From an uncultured Erysipelotrichaceae bacterium (GTDB lineage Bacteria > Bacillota_I > Bacilli_A > Erysipelotrichales > Erysipelotrichaceae): a stretch of 6,664 nucleotides of DNA. The notes under the pieces were generated by a model that was not told the origin of the DNA, did no database searches, and saw only the letters and a program-made list of their open reading frames with translations. A program made the position numbers and the translations under genes. Shown here piece by piece: positions 1 through 5,484 of the stretch (the first letter of the stretch is position 1; each line of letters begins with the position of its first letter). Location of the stretch: NCBI GenBank assembly GCA_902784015.1, contig CACZTC010000039.1:1-6664 (forward strand), written 5' to 3'.

Positions 1-38
1 TATATAATCATAATTTCTAAAAGAATTTTATCATGTAT

Positions 39-140
39 TTATAAACTATTGTTTATACTGTCAATCAAATAATTAACTAAACCTTTATCATAGCTATTTA
101 TATTATTTCCTTCATACCTCTACTCATTAAAAGTTCTATC
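39..140 (-). other. Possible coding remnant downstream of the SIMPL gene
   Basis: This stretch follows the SIMPL stop codon. Read on the minus strand in one frame it is open, except for a TAG at 120-122, down to a TAA at 39-41. The part after the TAG reads like ordinary protein (for example SYDKGLVNYLIDS). It may be the decayed C-terminus of a lost gene, or chance in AT-rich DNA. There is no ribosome binding site and I recognise no family. A 7-bp inverted repeat (TATAAAC/GTTTATA, 40-57) lies at its end but has no T-run on either strand, so I do not call a terminator. Confidence 0.18.
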
Positions 141-144
141 ATAT

Positions 145-777
145 TTACTGTATAACCCAGTCTACATATACTTCTTCTTCTAGAGTTATTGTTTTTAAAT
201 CAATTTCATCTATTAATCCATATGAATCACATTCTAGTAAGAGATCTTTCACATTATATGTTTTGCTATCATCACTATAATAAGAATCGTTATAATCTTT
301 CGTAGTTATTTTTTCTATTTCTACTACTTTTTGATTTGTTGAAGATGCTAGAATCTCTGCTCTATTCTTTGAATCTAAAACAGCTTCTGCAAGTAATTCT
401 TTTTTTACTTCATCCATTTTTGAAGAATAATAATTAAACTTAACTGAAACAGCTAATTCATTATCTTCAATAACTTTATATATAAACGATCTAATGCTCC
501 CATCATATGGAATATCTACATATAAAGATCTTTTACTAGTGACTCTTGGCGATTTATCATAATAATCTGTAGGCTCTATCTCTTCATCTTTAAGCATAAA
601 ATCTATTTTTGAATATGGACTATCTTTCCATTTCTGTAAGAAAATTTCACATTCATCAGTAAGTTTACTTATAGAACTAGATGTATCTTTAGTTCTAGAT
701 GTGAAAGTTATTGTAATTTCCATTTGATCTTGTTCAACTTCTCTTTTAGCTTTACCCACTACTTTAATTAATCCCAT
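145..777 (-). CDS. SIMPL domain (DUF541) protein
   Basis: This 210-residue protein looks like a single SIMPL/DUF541 domain. The N-terminal strand IKVVGKAKREVEQDQMEITI (residues 4-23) matches the family's opening pattern (GxGxxxxxPDxAxxxxxV). The stretch around residues 128-155 (AEAVLDSKNRAEILASSTNQ) matches the family's conserved helix (EAVxDAxxRAxxLA). Many SIMPL proteins are exported to the periplasm or cell surface; this one has no signal peptide or membrane helix, so it is probably cytoplasmic. The biochemical role of the domain is poorly defined. The start is secure: GAGGAGG (783-789) lies five bases before the ATG. It is the last gene of the leftward run, 56 bases after a 42-aa zinc-motif mini-gene, with a small hairpin between them. 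Confidence 0.75.
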   Translation of the reverse strand: MGLIKVVGKAKREVEQDQMEITITFTSRTKDTSSSISKLTDECEIFLQKWKDSPYSKIDFMLKDEEIEPTDYYDKSPRVTSKRSLYVDIPYDGSIRSFIYKVIEDNELAVSVKFNYYSSKMDEVKKELLAEAVLDSKNRAEILASSTNQKVVEIEKITTKDYNDSYYSDDSKTYNVKDLLLECDSYGLIDEIDLKTITLEEEVYVDWVIQ

Positions 778-809
778 AATATCCTCCTCTTTTATTCATA
801 GAATTAAAA

Positions 810-835
810 AATATATATTCTTATGAATATATATT
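810..835 (-). terminator. Perfect 11-bp hairpin between the mini-gene and the SIMPL gene
   Basis: AATATATATTC and GAATATATATT form a perfect 11-bp inverted repeat around a 4-base loop (821-824). On the minus strand the stem overlaps the mini-gene's stop and is followed by a short T-run (806-810), so it has terminator geometry. It has only one G-C pair, so it is probably a weak terminator, an RNA-processing site or an attenuator in front of the SIMPL ribosome site (783-789), not a strong stop. Confidence 0.35.
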
Positions 836-962
836 AACTAATTGATGGTGCAAAAAATATGCCAGTATTTTTTTTATATATTTTACTGCATTCACAGCAT
901 CTGCTATTTTCATTTATTACTACTTTCTTTGCTTTATTAGATTTATTAAAGAATAATCCCAT
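834..962 (-). CDS. 42-aa CxxC mini-protein, paralogue of the 64-aa zinc-ribbon protein
   Basis: This short gene has a good ribosome site (GAGAAGGAGA, about 970-980) six to eight bases before the ATG. The product begins MGLFFNKSN, carries a C22-x-x-C25 knuckle preceded by Arg (RCCECSK), and ends IFFAPSIS. Its first five residues and the Arg-Cys-x-x-Cys context match the 64-aa protein at 4014-4208, and even the DNA across both starts is alike (TATAGA..GAAGGA..ATATGGGAxTATTCTTTA). It lacks the second half of the ribbon, so with only two cysteine ligands plus C23 it may bind metal as a dimer, or may be a truncated copy. It sits 73 bases after the channel gene and just before the SIMPL gene. Function unknown. 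Confidence 0.55.
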   Translation of the reverse strand: MGLFFNKSNKAKKVVINENSRCCECSKIYKKNTGIFFAPSIS

Positions 963-1035
963 ATATATTCTCCTTCTCTATATTCTTATTCTAACAATCT
1001 AACTATGCAAAAAAAGTACCTATTTAAAAACACTC

Positions 1036-2790
1036 TTAGTTATTCCCTATTACCACAATATTATCATTAAATTTCATATCCAATTGTTTTTCAATCGGAG
1101 GATTAAATATTATCTCTTTATCGTCACTTTTCTTATAACCAATAAAAATATATCCCTGTGCTAAACATATTTGTCTAATTTCAGTAATACTTTTAATTCC
1201 TTCACAATTTAAAGTTTTAGCACTCTTTAAATAAACTTCATTACCTTCATTAGATAGTATTTCTGTAAAGACAGGATATAATTCTGGACTTTCAGCTAAT
1301 TGGGATAGAAATAAAGAAGCCATACTAGATGCTACTACATAATCAGTAGAATCATCATCTAATGAAACTAGTCTTTGGTTAGCTTCACTATTCATCTCTG
1401 CAGTTATGTTATAGTTACAATTAAACCTAGTTCTTATATCTCTTAGCTTTAACAACATCATCATATTATTTAAATCATCCTGTTCAGCATTTATATCATG
1501 CTTACTTAATATAACAATATGATTAAAGTCTTTAACTGTTTCAATAAATGTTTCTTCATCTTCTAGATCTATTTCACATTTAACAATATTAATCCTATCT
1601 ACTATTTTATTTAATTTCTCTAATGATACTTCATCCATAGAGTCATCTAATAAAACTATTTCATTTATATCTTCTGGTAATTCTCTTAATAAAGTCTTTA
1701 ATACTTTATTAGAATTGATTATTAATGTTCTATTTGCTTCAGTATTATTTTCTATCTTTTTTTCTAAAGAAGAATAATTATAAACTTTATTATTAAAGTT
1801 CATCTTAAATGAATCTTTATCTTCAGCAAAAACCAAAATAGTATCATCTTTACTAATAACTGTATTACTTGATGGATTAACAATCATCAAATCATTTCTC
1901 CCAATCCCAATAGGTATTGCCCCTTCAAGCTTTGCCATAACTTCTTTAAAGGTCATACCTTCAATACCATCAATTGCAACATTATAGAATTCATTGCCCT
2001 CAAAATTGAAAATCTCTTTAAATACCTCAGAAATGCCAGGTTGTGTACATGAGTGAGCTATCATTTTTGCGATTATATTTTTAGTTTGAAGTGTAGTAAC
2101 ATTATGCTTTTCTGCAATTGTTGGTGGGAATCTATAATCATCACTAGACATAATAGCTGCAACTTTAACTTTGTCATTATCTGTACTACTAATTAGCTTC
2201 GAAACAGCTAAAAGTATCTTAGTTGTTTTAAAATCGCTAGTTGGTGAAATGATAATCGATTTAGCATCCATAAGAGCTAATTTTTCAAGAGAATTAGGAT
2301 CAAATATATCTACAGTCCTACATATAATATGGACATTATTAGGGACATCTAAGTTTTCTTTAATTAGATCTTCCATTTCATCTTTATCCATTTCACTAGC
2401 TAAAACAATACAACTCGTTTTACTTGAAGCTGCCAATATCAATTGATTCAATAACTCATATTCACCACGTTTAAAACCAAGAATAACTGTATGATCTTCT
2501 TCTAAAACTGAAGAATTACCTTTTCTAAGACTTAATACCTTTTCTTCAATAGAACTTGTAATAATACCAATGAATACACTAGTTAAGAAAATACCGATGA
2601 TGCCTGCTATCGCTAAAACAACTGTACTTGGTAGGATTTTATACTCAGATGGATTACTAGAAACTTCTGTGGCTTCGGGAAACCAAGCATTTATAAGATG
2701 ATGGAGGACATCCCAAGCTGATTCTATTGAATGATCACCTTCAATTAGAAAATATATTGCAACCAAAACAATAGCCACAACAACACTCAC
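1036..2790 (-). CDS. CASTOR/POLLUX-type RCK ion-channel homologue, 5'-disrupted
   Basis: The 584-codon open frame encodes a homologue of the CASTOR/POLLUX (DMI1) channel family: a two-helix pore module fused to tandem RCK (TrkA-N-like) regulatory domains. In order: end of the first membrane helix (residues 2-16), pore region with ESAWDVLHHLINAWFP (23-38), second helix (about 56-78), then the family hallmark GIITSSIEEKVLSLRKG (75-91) leading into the first RCK strand HTVILGFKRG (100-109). Two similar RCK C-terminal segments begin EGNEFYNVAI and EGNEVYLKSA. The nucleotide-binding loop and the selectivity filter are not canonical, so the ion cannot be predicted. The only start in this frame is a GTG at 2790 with no Shine-Dalgarno site before it, inside what should be the first helix. 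The true start lies upstream in another frame (see 2791-2881), so this is either a pseudogene with a long intact body or a sequence-error case. Confidence 0.8.
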   Translation of the reverse strand: MSVVVAIVLVAIYFLIEGDHSIESAWDVLHHLINAWFPEATEVSSNPSEYKILPSTVVLAIAGIIGIFLTSVFIGIITSSIEEKVLSLRKGNSSVLEEDHTVILGFKRGEYELLNQLILAASSKTSCIVLASEMDKDEMEDLIKENLDVPNNVHIICRTVDIFDPNSLEKLALMDAKSIIISPTSDFKTTKILLAVSKLISSTDNDKVKVAAIMSSDDYRFPPTIAEKHNVTTLQTKNIIAKMIAHSCTQPGISEVFKEIFNFEGNEFYNVAIDGIEGMTFKEVMAKLEGAIPIGIGRNDLMIVNPSSNTVISKDDTILVFAEDKDSFKMNFNNKVYNYSSLEKKIENNTEANRTLIINSNKVLKTLLRELPEDINEIVLLDDSMDEVSLEKLNKIVDRINIVKCEIDLEDEETFIETVKDFNHIVILSKHDINAEQDDLNNMMMLLKLRDIRTRFNCNYNITAEMNSEANQRLVSLDDDSTDYVVASSMASLFLSQLAESPELYPVFTEILSNEGNEVYLKSAKTLNCEGIKSITEIRQICLAQGYIFIGYKKSDDKEIIFNPPIEKQLDMKFNDNIVVIGNN

Positions 2791-2881
2791 TACAATAAAT
2801 ATCTAAGTAGCGCAAAACTACCCTTGGCCATTCTATTATCAAACCAATAGTTAAACCTCTCTATAAAGAATTCTTTTTCAT
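2791..2881 (-). pseudogene. Out-of-frame native 5' end of the channel gene
   Basis: The natural start is the ATG at 2879-2881, with AAGGA (2891-2895) nine bases before it and right after the HD gene's stop. In its own frame it ends after six codons. If one A is restored in the A-run at 2874-2878, the next frame reads FIERFNYWFDNRMAKGS then FALLRYLL before a TAG at 2790-2792. This matches the conserved N-terminal stretch of CASTOR/POLLUX proteins (RxRYxFDNxMxxGxxAL) just before helix one. A second single-base loss near 2793-2802 then separates it from the body's frame. With both bases restored the protein would be about 615 residues. Confidence 0.7.
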
Positions 2882-2895
2882 AATTATATTTCCTT

Positions 2896-3327
2896 TTATT
2901 CTTCTATAAGCCTCTTATAAGCTTCTTTATACTTCTCTATTCTTTCTAGATCTCTTTTAGTTATATTATCTATTCTCCCTAAGTCCATATTATGTTTTAG
3001 ATCATATAATTTAACCCTAACCGCTATCGGATTAGTTTTAATCTTATCTATATATTCAATATAAGGTATATCTTCATCATGAGTTAATAATGTTACAGCA
3101 TTTATTACTTCATCATTAAAACCTTCATCTTTCAAGTCTTTTAGTGTTAGGTTAGTATCTTCTATGACATCATGTAATAAAGCTACTGTTGTACTTATCT
3201 CATCTTCCATACTATCTGCAACAATAATAGGATGAAGAAAATATGGTAAACCTGCTTTATCTTTCTGATCACTATGGGCTTTAATAATAAGCTTCATAGC
3301 TTTTTTAGTCATATCAGTATAAATCAT
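2896..3327 (-). CDS. HD-domain alarmone-hydrolase-like protein (RelA/SpoT HD family)
   Basis: A 143-residue single-domain protein of the RelA/SpoT HD hydrolase type, resembling stand-alone small alarmone hydrolases. The metal and active-site motifs are all visible: H18 in the first helix followed by QKDKAGLPYFLHP (21-33, H32), ALLHDVIEDT (49-58, H52-D53 and E56-D57), and VKLYDLKHNMDLGR (105-118, D109 and N113). There is no synthetase or TGS/ACT domain, so any activity should be hydrolysis of (p)ppGpp or a related nucleotide; this is inferred from the family. The start is the first ATG after an in-frame stop. Its ribosome site (GGGGAGAG) is unusually far upstream, about 13 bases, and lies inside the end of the CpXC gene, with only five bases between the two genes. 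The channel gene follows 14 bases later. Confidence 0.8.
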   Translation of the reverse strand: MIYTDMTKKAMKLIIKAHSDQKDKAGLPYFLHPIIVADSMEDEISTTVALLHDVIEDTNLTLKDLKDEGFNDEVINAVTLLTHDEDIPYIEYIDKIKTNPIAVRVKLYDLKHNMDLGRIDNITKRDLERIEKYKEAYKRLIEE

Positions 3328-3332
3328 ATTTA

Positions 3333-3998
3333 TTAATTACTCTCCCCGCTTTTCGCAAATAAATCTATAGCCCAACTTTCATCTATACAATATTTTGTAT
3401 TATCTATATCTTTGAATTTATTATTATATATTTCTTCAAAGCTTTTATATTCATCTTCTAATACATTTGTAGTATCAACTATCTTACCTTCACTTAATAA
3501 GAGAAATTTACATTCATCTTGTAAAGAGAATAACATCTTTTCTACAGCATAATCTTCACTTATATCTGTTATATTATTTAGTTTTATTAATTCTATTACT
3601 CTATCATCTAAGCCTGCTTCAAAGATATATATCTTTTCATAGAAATCATCTAAGTTTGTAACAATACGATATTTATAATCTTCATTTAAAGCTTTGACTT
3701 CTTTGAATTGATTATTAAAGTTGGCAGTAAATTCTTCTAGAAAATTGATATAGTCTTGTATTTGGTATGGCGGACATAATTGGATCATTAACTTCTTTTC
3801 CATATCATGATATAAACAAGGATATAGAATTGAAGCTTCTTCTTGGCAATCTACACATTTAAATCTAAATATACTTCCATCAAGTAATTTCTCTTTTAAT
3901 TCTGGATGTAAAGTAACATTGATTGAAGAATATGCTTCAAAGCTTTGTTTTTTACCACATTTAGGACATATTGTCTGTAATAAGTCTAATTTGCTCAT
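3333..3998 (-). CDS. CpXC domain zinc-binding protein
   Basis: This 221-residue protein matches the CpXC domain family. It has two cysteine pairs, C11-P-K-C14-G and C48-V-D-C51, about 33 residues apart, as in a zinc ribbon. These are followed by the typical LYPCLYHDMEKKLMIQLCPP segment (58-77; in the family, hydrophobic-YPxxYxDxxKxxMIxxxP). The C-terminal part (about 80-221) is acidic and helical with no motif I recognise. The family is common in Firmicutes and its molecular role is unknown. The ribosome site AAAGGAGG (4008-4015) overlaps the TAA of the 64-aa gene upstream, so the two are probably translationally coupled. Confidence 0.82.
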   Translation of the reverse strand: MSKLDLLQTICPKCGKKQSFEAYSSINVTLHPELKEKLLDGSIFRFKCVDCQEEASILYPCLYHDMEKKLMIQLCPPYQIQDYINFLEEFTANFNNQFKEVKALNEDYKYRIVTNLDDFYEKIYIFEAGLDDRVIELIKLNNITDISEDYAVEKMLFSLQDECKFLLLSEGKIVDTTNVLEDEYKSFEEIYNNKFKDIDNTKYCIDESWAIDLFAKSGESN

Positions 3999-4013
3999 AA
4001 TAATGGTCCTCCT

Positions 4014-4208
4014 TTAATCCCCAAATAAATCATCTTCATCTGCTAAATTATTATCTACTTCCCATGCTCCGTATTTAACACAATAATATTTACCATCTAT
4101 ATAATATGCTTTATCACCTTTTTTTATTTTTTTACCACAAGTATTACATCTTTTATTATCATCTAATTTTATTTCTTCTTCATCTTTAAAACTAAAGAAT
4201 AGTCCCAT
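4014..4208 (-). CDS. 64-aa zinc-ribbon/LIM-like mini-protein
   Basis: First gene of the leftward run. The product starts MGLFFSFKDEEE, then has RCNTCGKKIKKGDKAYY (20-36) and YYCVKYGAW (41-49), and ends in an acidic tail (DEDDLFGD). This looks like a half-LIM or zinc-ribbon fold whose metal site would be C21, C24, C43 and a fourth cysteine at position 46. Here residue 46 is Tyr (TAC; TGC would restore Cys), so one ligand appears to be lost. AAGAAGGA (4215-4222) lies six bases before the ATG. It is probably an accessory or metal-dependent partner of the adjacent CpXC protein, judged only from position and coupling. Function unknown. Confidence 0.65.
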   Translation of the reverse strand: MGLFFSFKDEEEIKLDDNKRCNTCGKKIKKGDKAYYIDGKYYCVKYGAWEVDNNLADEDDLFGD

Positions 4209-4322
4209 ATTTAGTCCTTCTTTCTATACTTTAATAATAAAACTTTTTATATACAAAAAATATGCCAATTGAGGGGAATTTTCACTTTTTTCATAAATAT
4301 ATTATTGAGGAGGAAAAACTCA
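4209..4322. promoter_or_regulatory. Divergent intergenic region between the zinc-ribbon operon and rpn
   Basis: This 114-base gap must hold the promoters for both directions. Leftward candidate: TTGTAT (4251-4256) and TAAAGT (4228-4233) with a 17-base spacer, ahead of the 64-aa gene. Rightward candidate: TTGAGG (4269-4274) and CATAAA (4292-4297), also 17 apart, giving a very short leader before the rpn ribosome site GAGGAGG (4307-4313). Both are weak matches to sigma-A consensus and are inferred by eye. Confidence 0.3.
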
Positions 4323-5222
4323 ATGAATAATAAAAGTGTATTAAAGAGTTGGAAAGAAGCTACTTTTACTAATTCATTTATCTTTGCAGCGGTCTTATCT
4401 GAGAATATGGATATTACTAAAGAACTTATTAGTTTATTTAATCCTGAGCTTCATATAAAAGAAATATCACTTATCGAAGATGAAAAACCAATTCAATTCT
4501 CCACATTAAATAAATATATTAGATTAGATATATTAGCTACATTAGATGATGGTACTTTAGTGAATGTAGAAATGCAGATGAATAAAACAGGTAATATATC
4601 AAAAAGATTAAGATATTATTCAAGTCTAATGGATTTGAACGCTCTTAAACAAGGTGAAGATTATGATATATTACCTAATAAAATAATAATGATGGTCTGT
4701 AATTTTGACTTATTTAAACTAAATAAACCTATATATGAATTCAAAATGAGAACTGATGATACACCTTCTATAGAATTAATGGATGGTTCAAAAATACTTA
4801 TATTAAATACAAAAGGAAATTTTTCCAATATGGATAATAATCAAAAAGCCTTCTTAAATTATGTATCAAATGGCTCTTCTTCAATAGAGCTCACAGACAA
4901 AATAGATAAAGCAGTTTATAATATTAAGAGTAGTACCTTATGGAGGGATAGATATATGCGTTTAGAAATAGAATTAAACGAAAAACTAAAAGAAGGTATG
5001 GAATTGGGCTTTAAAAGTGGCAAAGAAGAAGGTTTTAAAAGTGGTAAAGAGATAGGTTTTAATAATGGTAAAGAAATACAACAAAAACAAGATATATTAA
5101 AAACCTATGTCACTTTAAAAGAATATATTAAAGATGAAAATGAATTAATAAAAGCTATTGAGAATACATTTGATGTATCAAAAGATAAAATAATAAAAAT
5201 ATTAAATAATCAAAAGGGATAG
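4323..5222 (+). CDS. Rpn family PD-(D/E)XK nuclease (RpnL-type, putative transposase family)
   Basis: A 299-residue recombination-promoting nuclease/putative transposase family protein. The N-terminal nuclease domain (about 1-210) contains the catalytic signature: D69 in IRLDI, then the hairpin strand VNVEMQ with E83 and Q85 (D...ExQ form of PD-(D/E)XK), followed by KRLRYYSSLM (94-103), which matches the conserved R-x-x-YY motif. A linker then leads to a helical C-terminal domain (212-299) with a run of Gly-x-x-x repeats (225-252). Studied E. coli Rpn proteins are DNA nucleases, toxic when free and linked to phage defence; the same role is inferred here. The ATG at 4323 is chosen because GAGGAGG (4307-4313) sits nine bases before it; a TTG start at 4269 would put the ribosome site inside the gene. 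The last residues (QKG) come from the junction of a tandem duplication; the ancestral end was probably NNQV, preserved in the second copy. Confidence 0.85.
   Translation: MNNKSVLKSWKEATFTNSFIFAAVLSENMDITKELISLFNPELHIKEISLIEDEKPIQFSTLNKYIRLDILATLDDGTLVNVEMQMNKTGNISKRLRYYSSLMDLNALKQGEDYDILPNKIIMMVCNFDLFKLNKPIYEFKMRTDDTPSIELMDGSKILILNTKGNFSNMDNNQKAFLNYVSNGSSSIELTDKIDKAVYNIKSSTLWRDRYMRLEIELNEKLKEGMELGFKSGKEEGFKSGKEIGFNNGKEIQQKQDILKTYVTLKEYIKDENELIKAIENTFDVSKDKIIKILNNQKG
4942..4958 (+). promoter_or_regulatory. Internal ribosome binding site and start inside rpn
   Basis: GGAGGG (4942-4947) stands eight bases before an in-frame ATG (4956-4958, Met212). This is as good as the site of the main start and lies exactly at the boundary between nuclease and C-terminal domains, where intragenic RpnS translation would begin. 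Confidence 0.6.
4956..5222 (+). CDS. Intragenic RpnS-like C-terminal product (putative antitoxin)
   Basis: Translation from Met212 would give an 88-residue protein identical to the C-terminal domain of the Rpn nuclease: a charged helix (RLEIELNEKLKEG), seven Gly-x-x-x repeats, a QQKQ turn and a helical tail (LKEYIKDENELIKAIEN, KDKIIKILNN). In studied Rpn systems the separately made C-terminal domain binds the full-length toxin and blocks it, and its repeat helix forms the dimer interface. The strong internal ribosome site and the repeat content fit that scheme. That it is made in this organism is inferred. Confidence 0.5.
   Translation: MRLEIELNEKLKEGMELGFKSGKEEGFKSGKEIGFNNGKEIQQKQDILKTYVTLKEYIKDENELIKAIENTFDVSKDKIIKILNNQKG
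4995..5078 (+). repeat. Seven-unit 12-bp (Gly-x-x-x) repeat in the Rpn C-terminal domain
   Basis: Glycines fall at every fourth residue (225, 229, 233, 237, 241, 245, 249) in the order GMEL, GFKS, GKEE, GFKS, GKEI, GFNN, GKEI. At the DNA level the last six units form three 24-bp near-repeats (5007-5030, 5031-5054, 5055-5078). The downstream copy has only three units (5266-5301). Such four-residue helix repeats are known to vary in number between strains in Rpn proteins. Confidence 0.85.
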
Positions 5223-5443
5223 ATATATGCGTTTAGAAATAGAATTAAACGAAAAACTAAAAGAAGGTATGGAATTGGGATTTAAAAGTGGCAAAGAAAT
5301 ACAACAAAAACAAGATATATTAAAAACCTATATCACTATAAAAAGAATATATCAAAGATGAAGATGAGCTAATAAAAGCTATTGAGAATACATTTGGTGT
5401 ATCAAAAGATAAAATAATAAAAATATTAAATAATCAAGTATAA
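5216..5443 (+). pseudogene. Second RpnS-like copy, frameshifted
   Basis: This is the second copy of the Rpn C-terminal domain, detached from any nuclease domain. It keeps an ATG (5227-5229) eight bases after AAGGG (5214-5218), so it could be translated alone. As it stands the frame gives 44 residues (5227-5361), covering the charged helix, three Gly-x-x-x units (GMELGFKSGKEI) and the QQKQDILKTYI segment, then runs into TGA. The cause is an A5 run (5340-5344) where copy one has A4. Removing one A restores about 71 residues ending in LNNQV and a TAA at 5441-5443, probably the original end of rpn. It may be a decaying fragment, a shortened stand-alone inhibitor, or intact if the extra A is a sequencing error. 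Confidence 0.7.
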
Positions 5444-5451
5444 ATCTTAAT

Positions 5452-5480
5452 AAAAGTCACATTCATTTGTGACTTTTTTT
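5452..5480. terminator. Bidirectional Rho-independent terminator
   Basis: AAAAGTCACA (5452-5461) and TGTGACTTTT (5468-5477) form a perfect 10-bp stem around a six-base loop, followed by a T-run to 5480 on the plus strand and TTTT on the minus strand. It lies between the convergent rpn locus and the PfpI gene and should end both transcripts, more strongly the rightward one. Confidence 0.88.
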
Positions 5481-5484
5481 ATAA

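Larger units (their letters stand above)
4945..5437 (+). repeat. Direct tandem duplication of the 3' end of rpn
   Basis: Copy one (4945-5213) and copy two (5216-5437) both begin GGGATAGATATATGCG and both end AAATATTAAATAATCAA, at about 271-base offset at their left edges. They differ by four missing Gly-x-x-x units (48 bases) in copy two, one extra A in copy two, and several point changes. The offset is not a multiple of three, so the upstream gene now ends at a TAG (5220-5222) just inside copy two. Confidence 0.92.

Noticed and set aside
1009..1038. Terminator after the channel gene
   Set aside because: The stem (AAGAGTG with TACTTTT) needs several G-U pairs and a 12-base loop; too weak to call, although a T-run follows.
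2171..2446. Plus-strand open frame of 91 codons
   Set aside because: It is antisense to the well-supported RCK region of the channel gene, has no ribosome site, and its translation resembles no protein family; a shadow of the real gene.
851..4267. Identical 14-base string CAAAAAATATGCCA at 851-864 and 4254-4267 as mobile-element ends
   Set aside because: In a window this AT-rich a shared 14-mer is expected about once by chance, and the first copy is coding sequence of the mini-gene; no other sign of an element links the two.
4269..4322. TTG start giving 18 extra residues on the Rpn protein
   Set aside because: The strong GAGGAGG ribosome site (4307-4313) would lie inside the coding part, and the extra residues fall outside the family's usual N-terminus.
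4995..5301. CRISPR-like array
   Set aside because: The repeats are 12/24-bp coding repeats without spacers and keep the reading frame of a helix.
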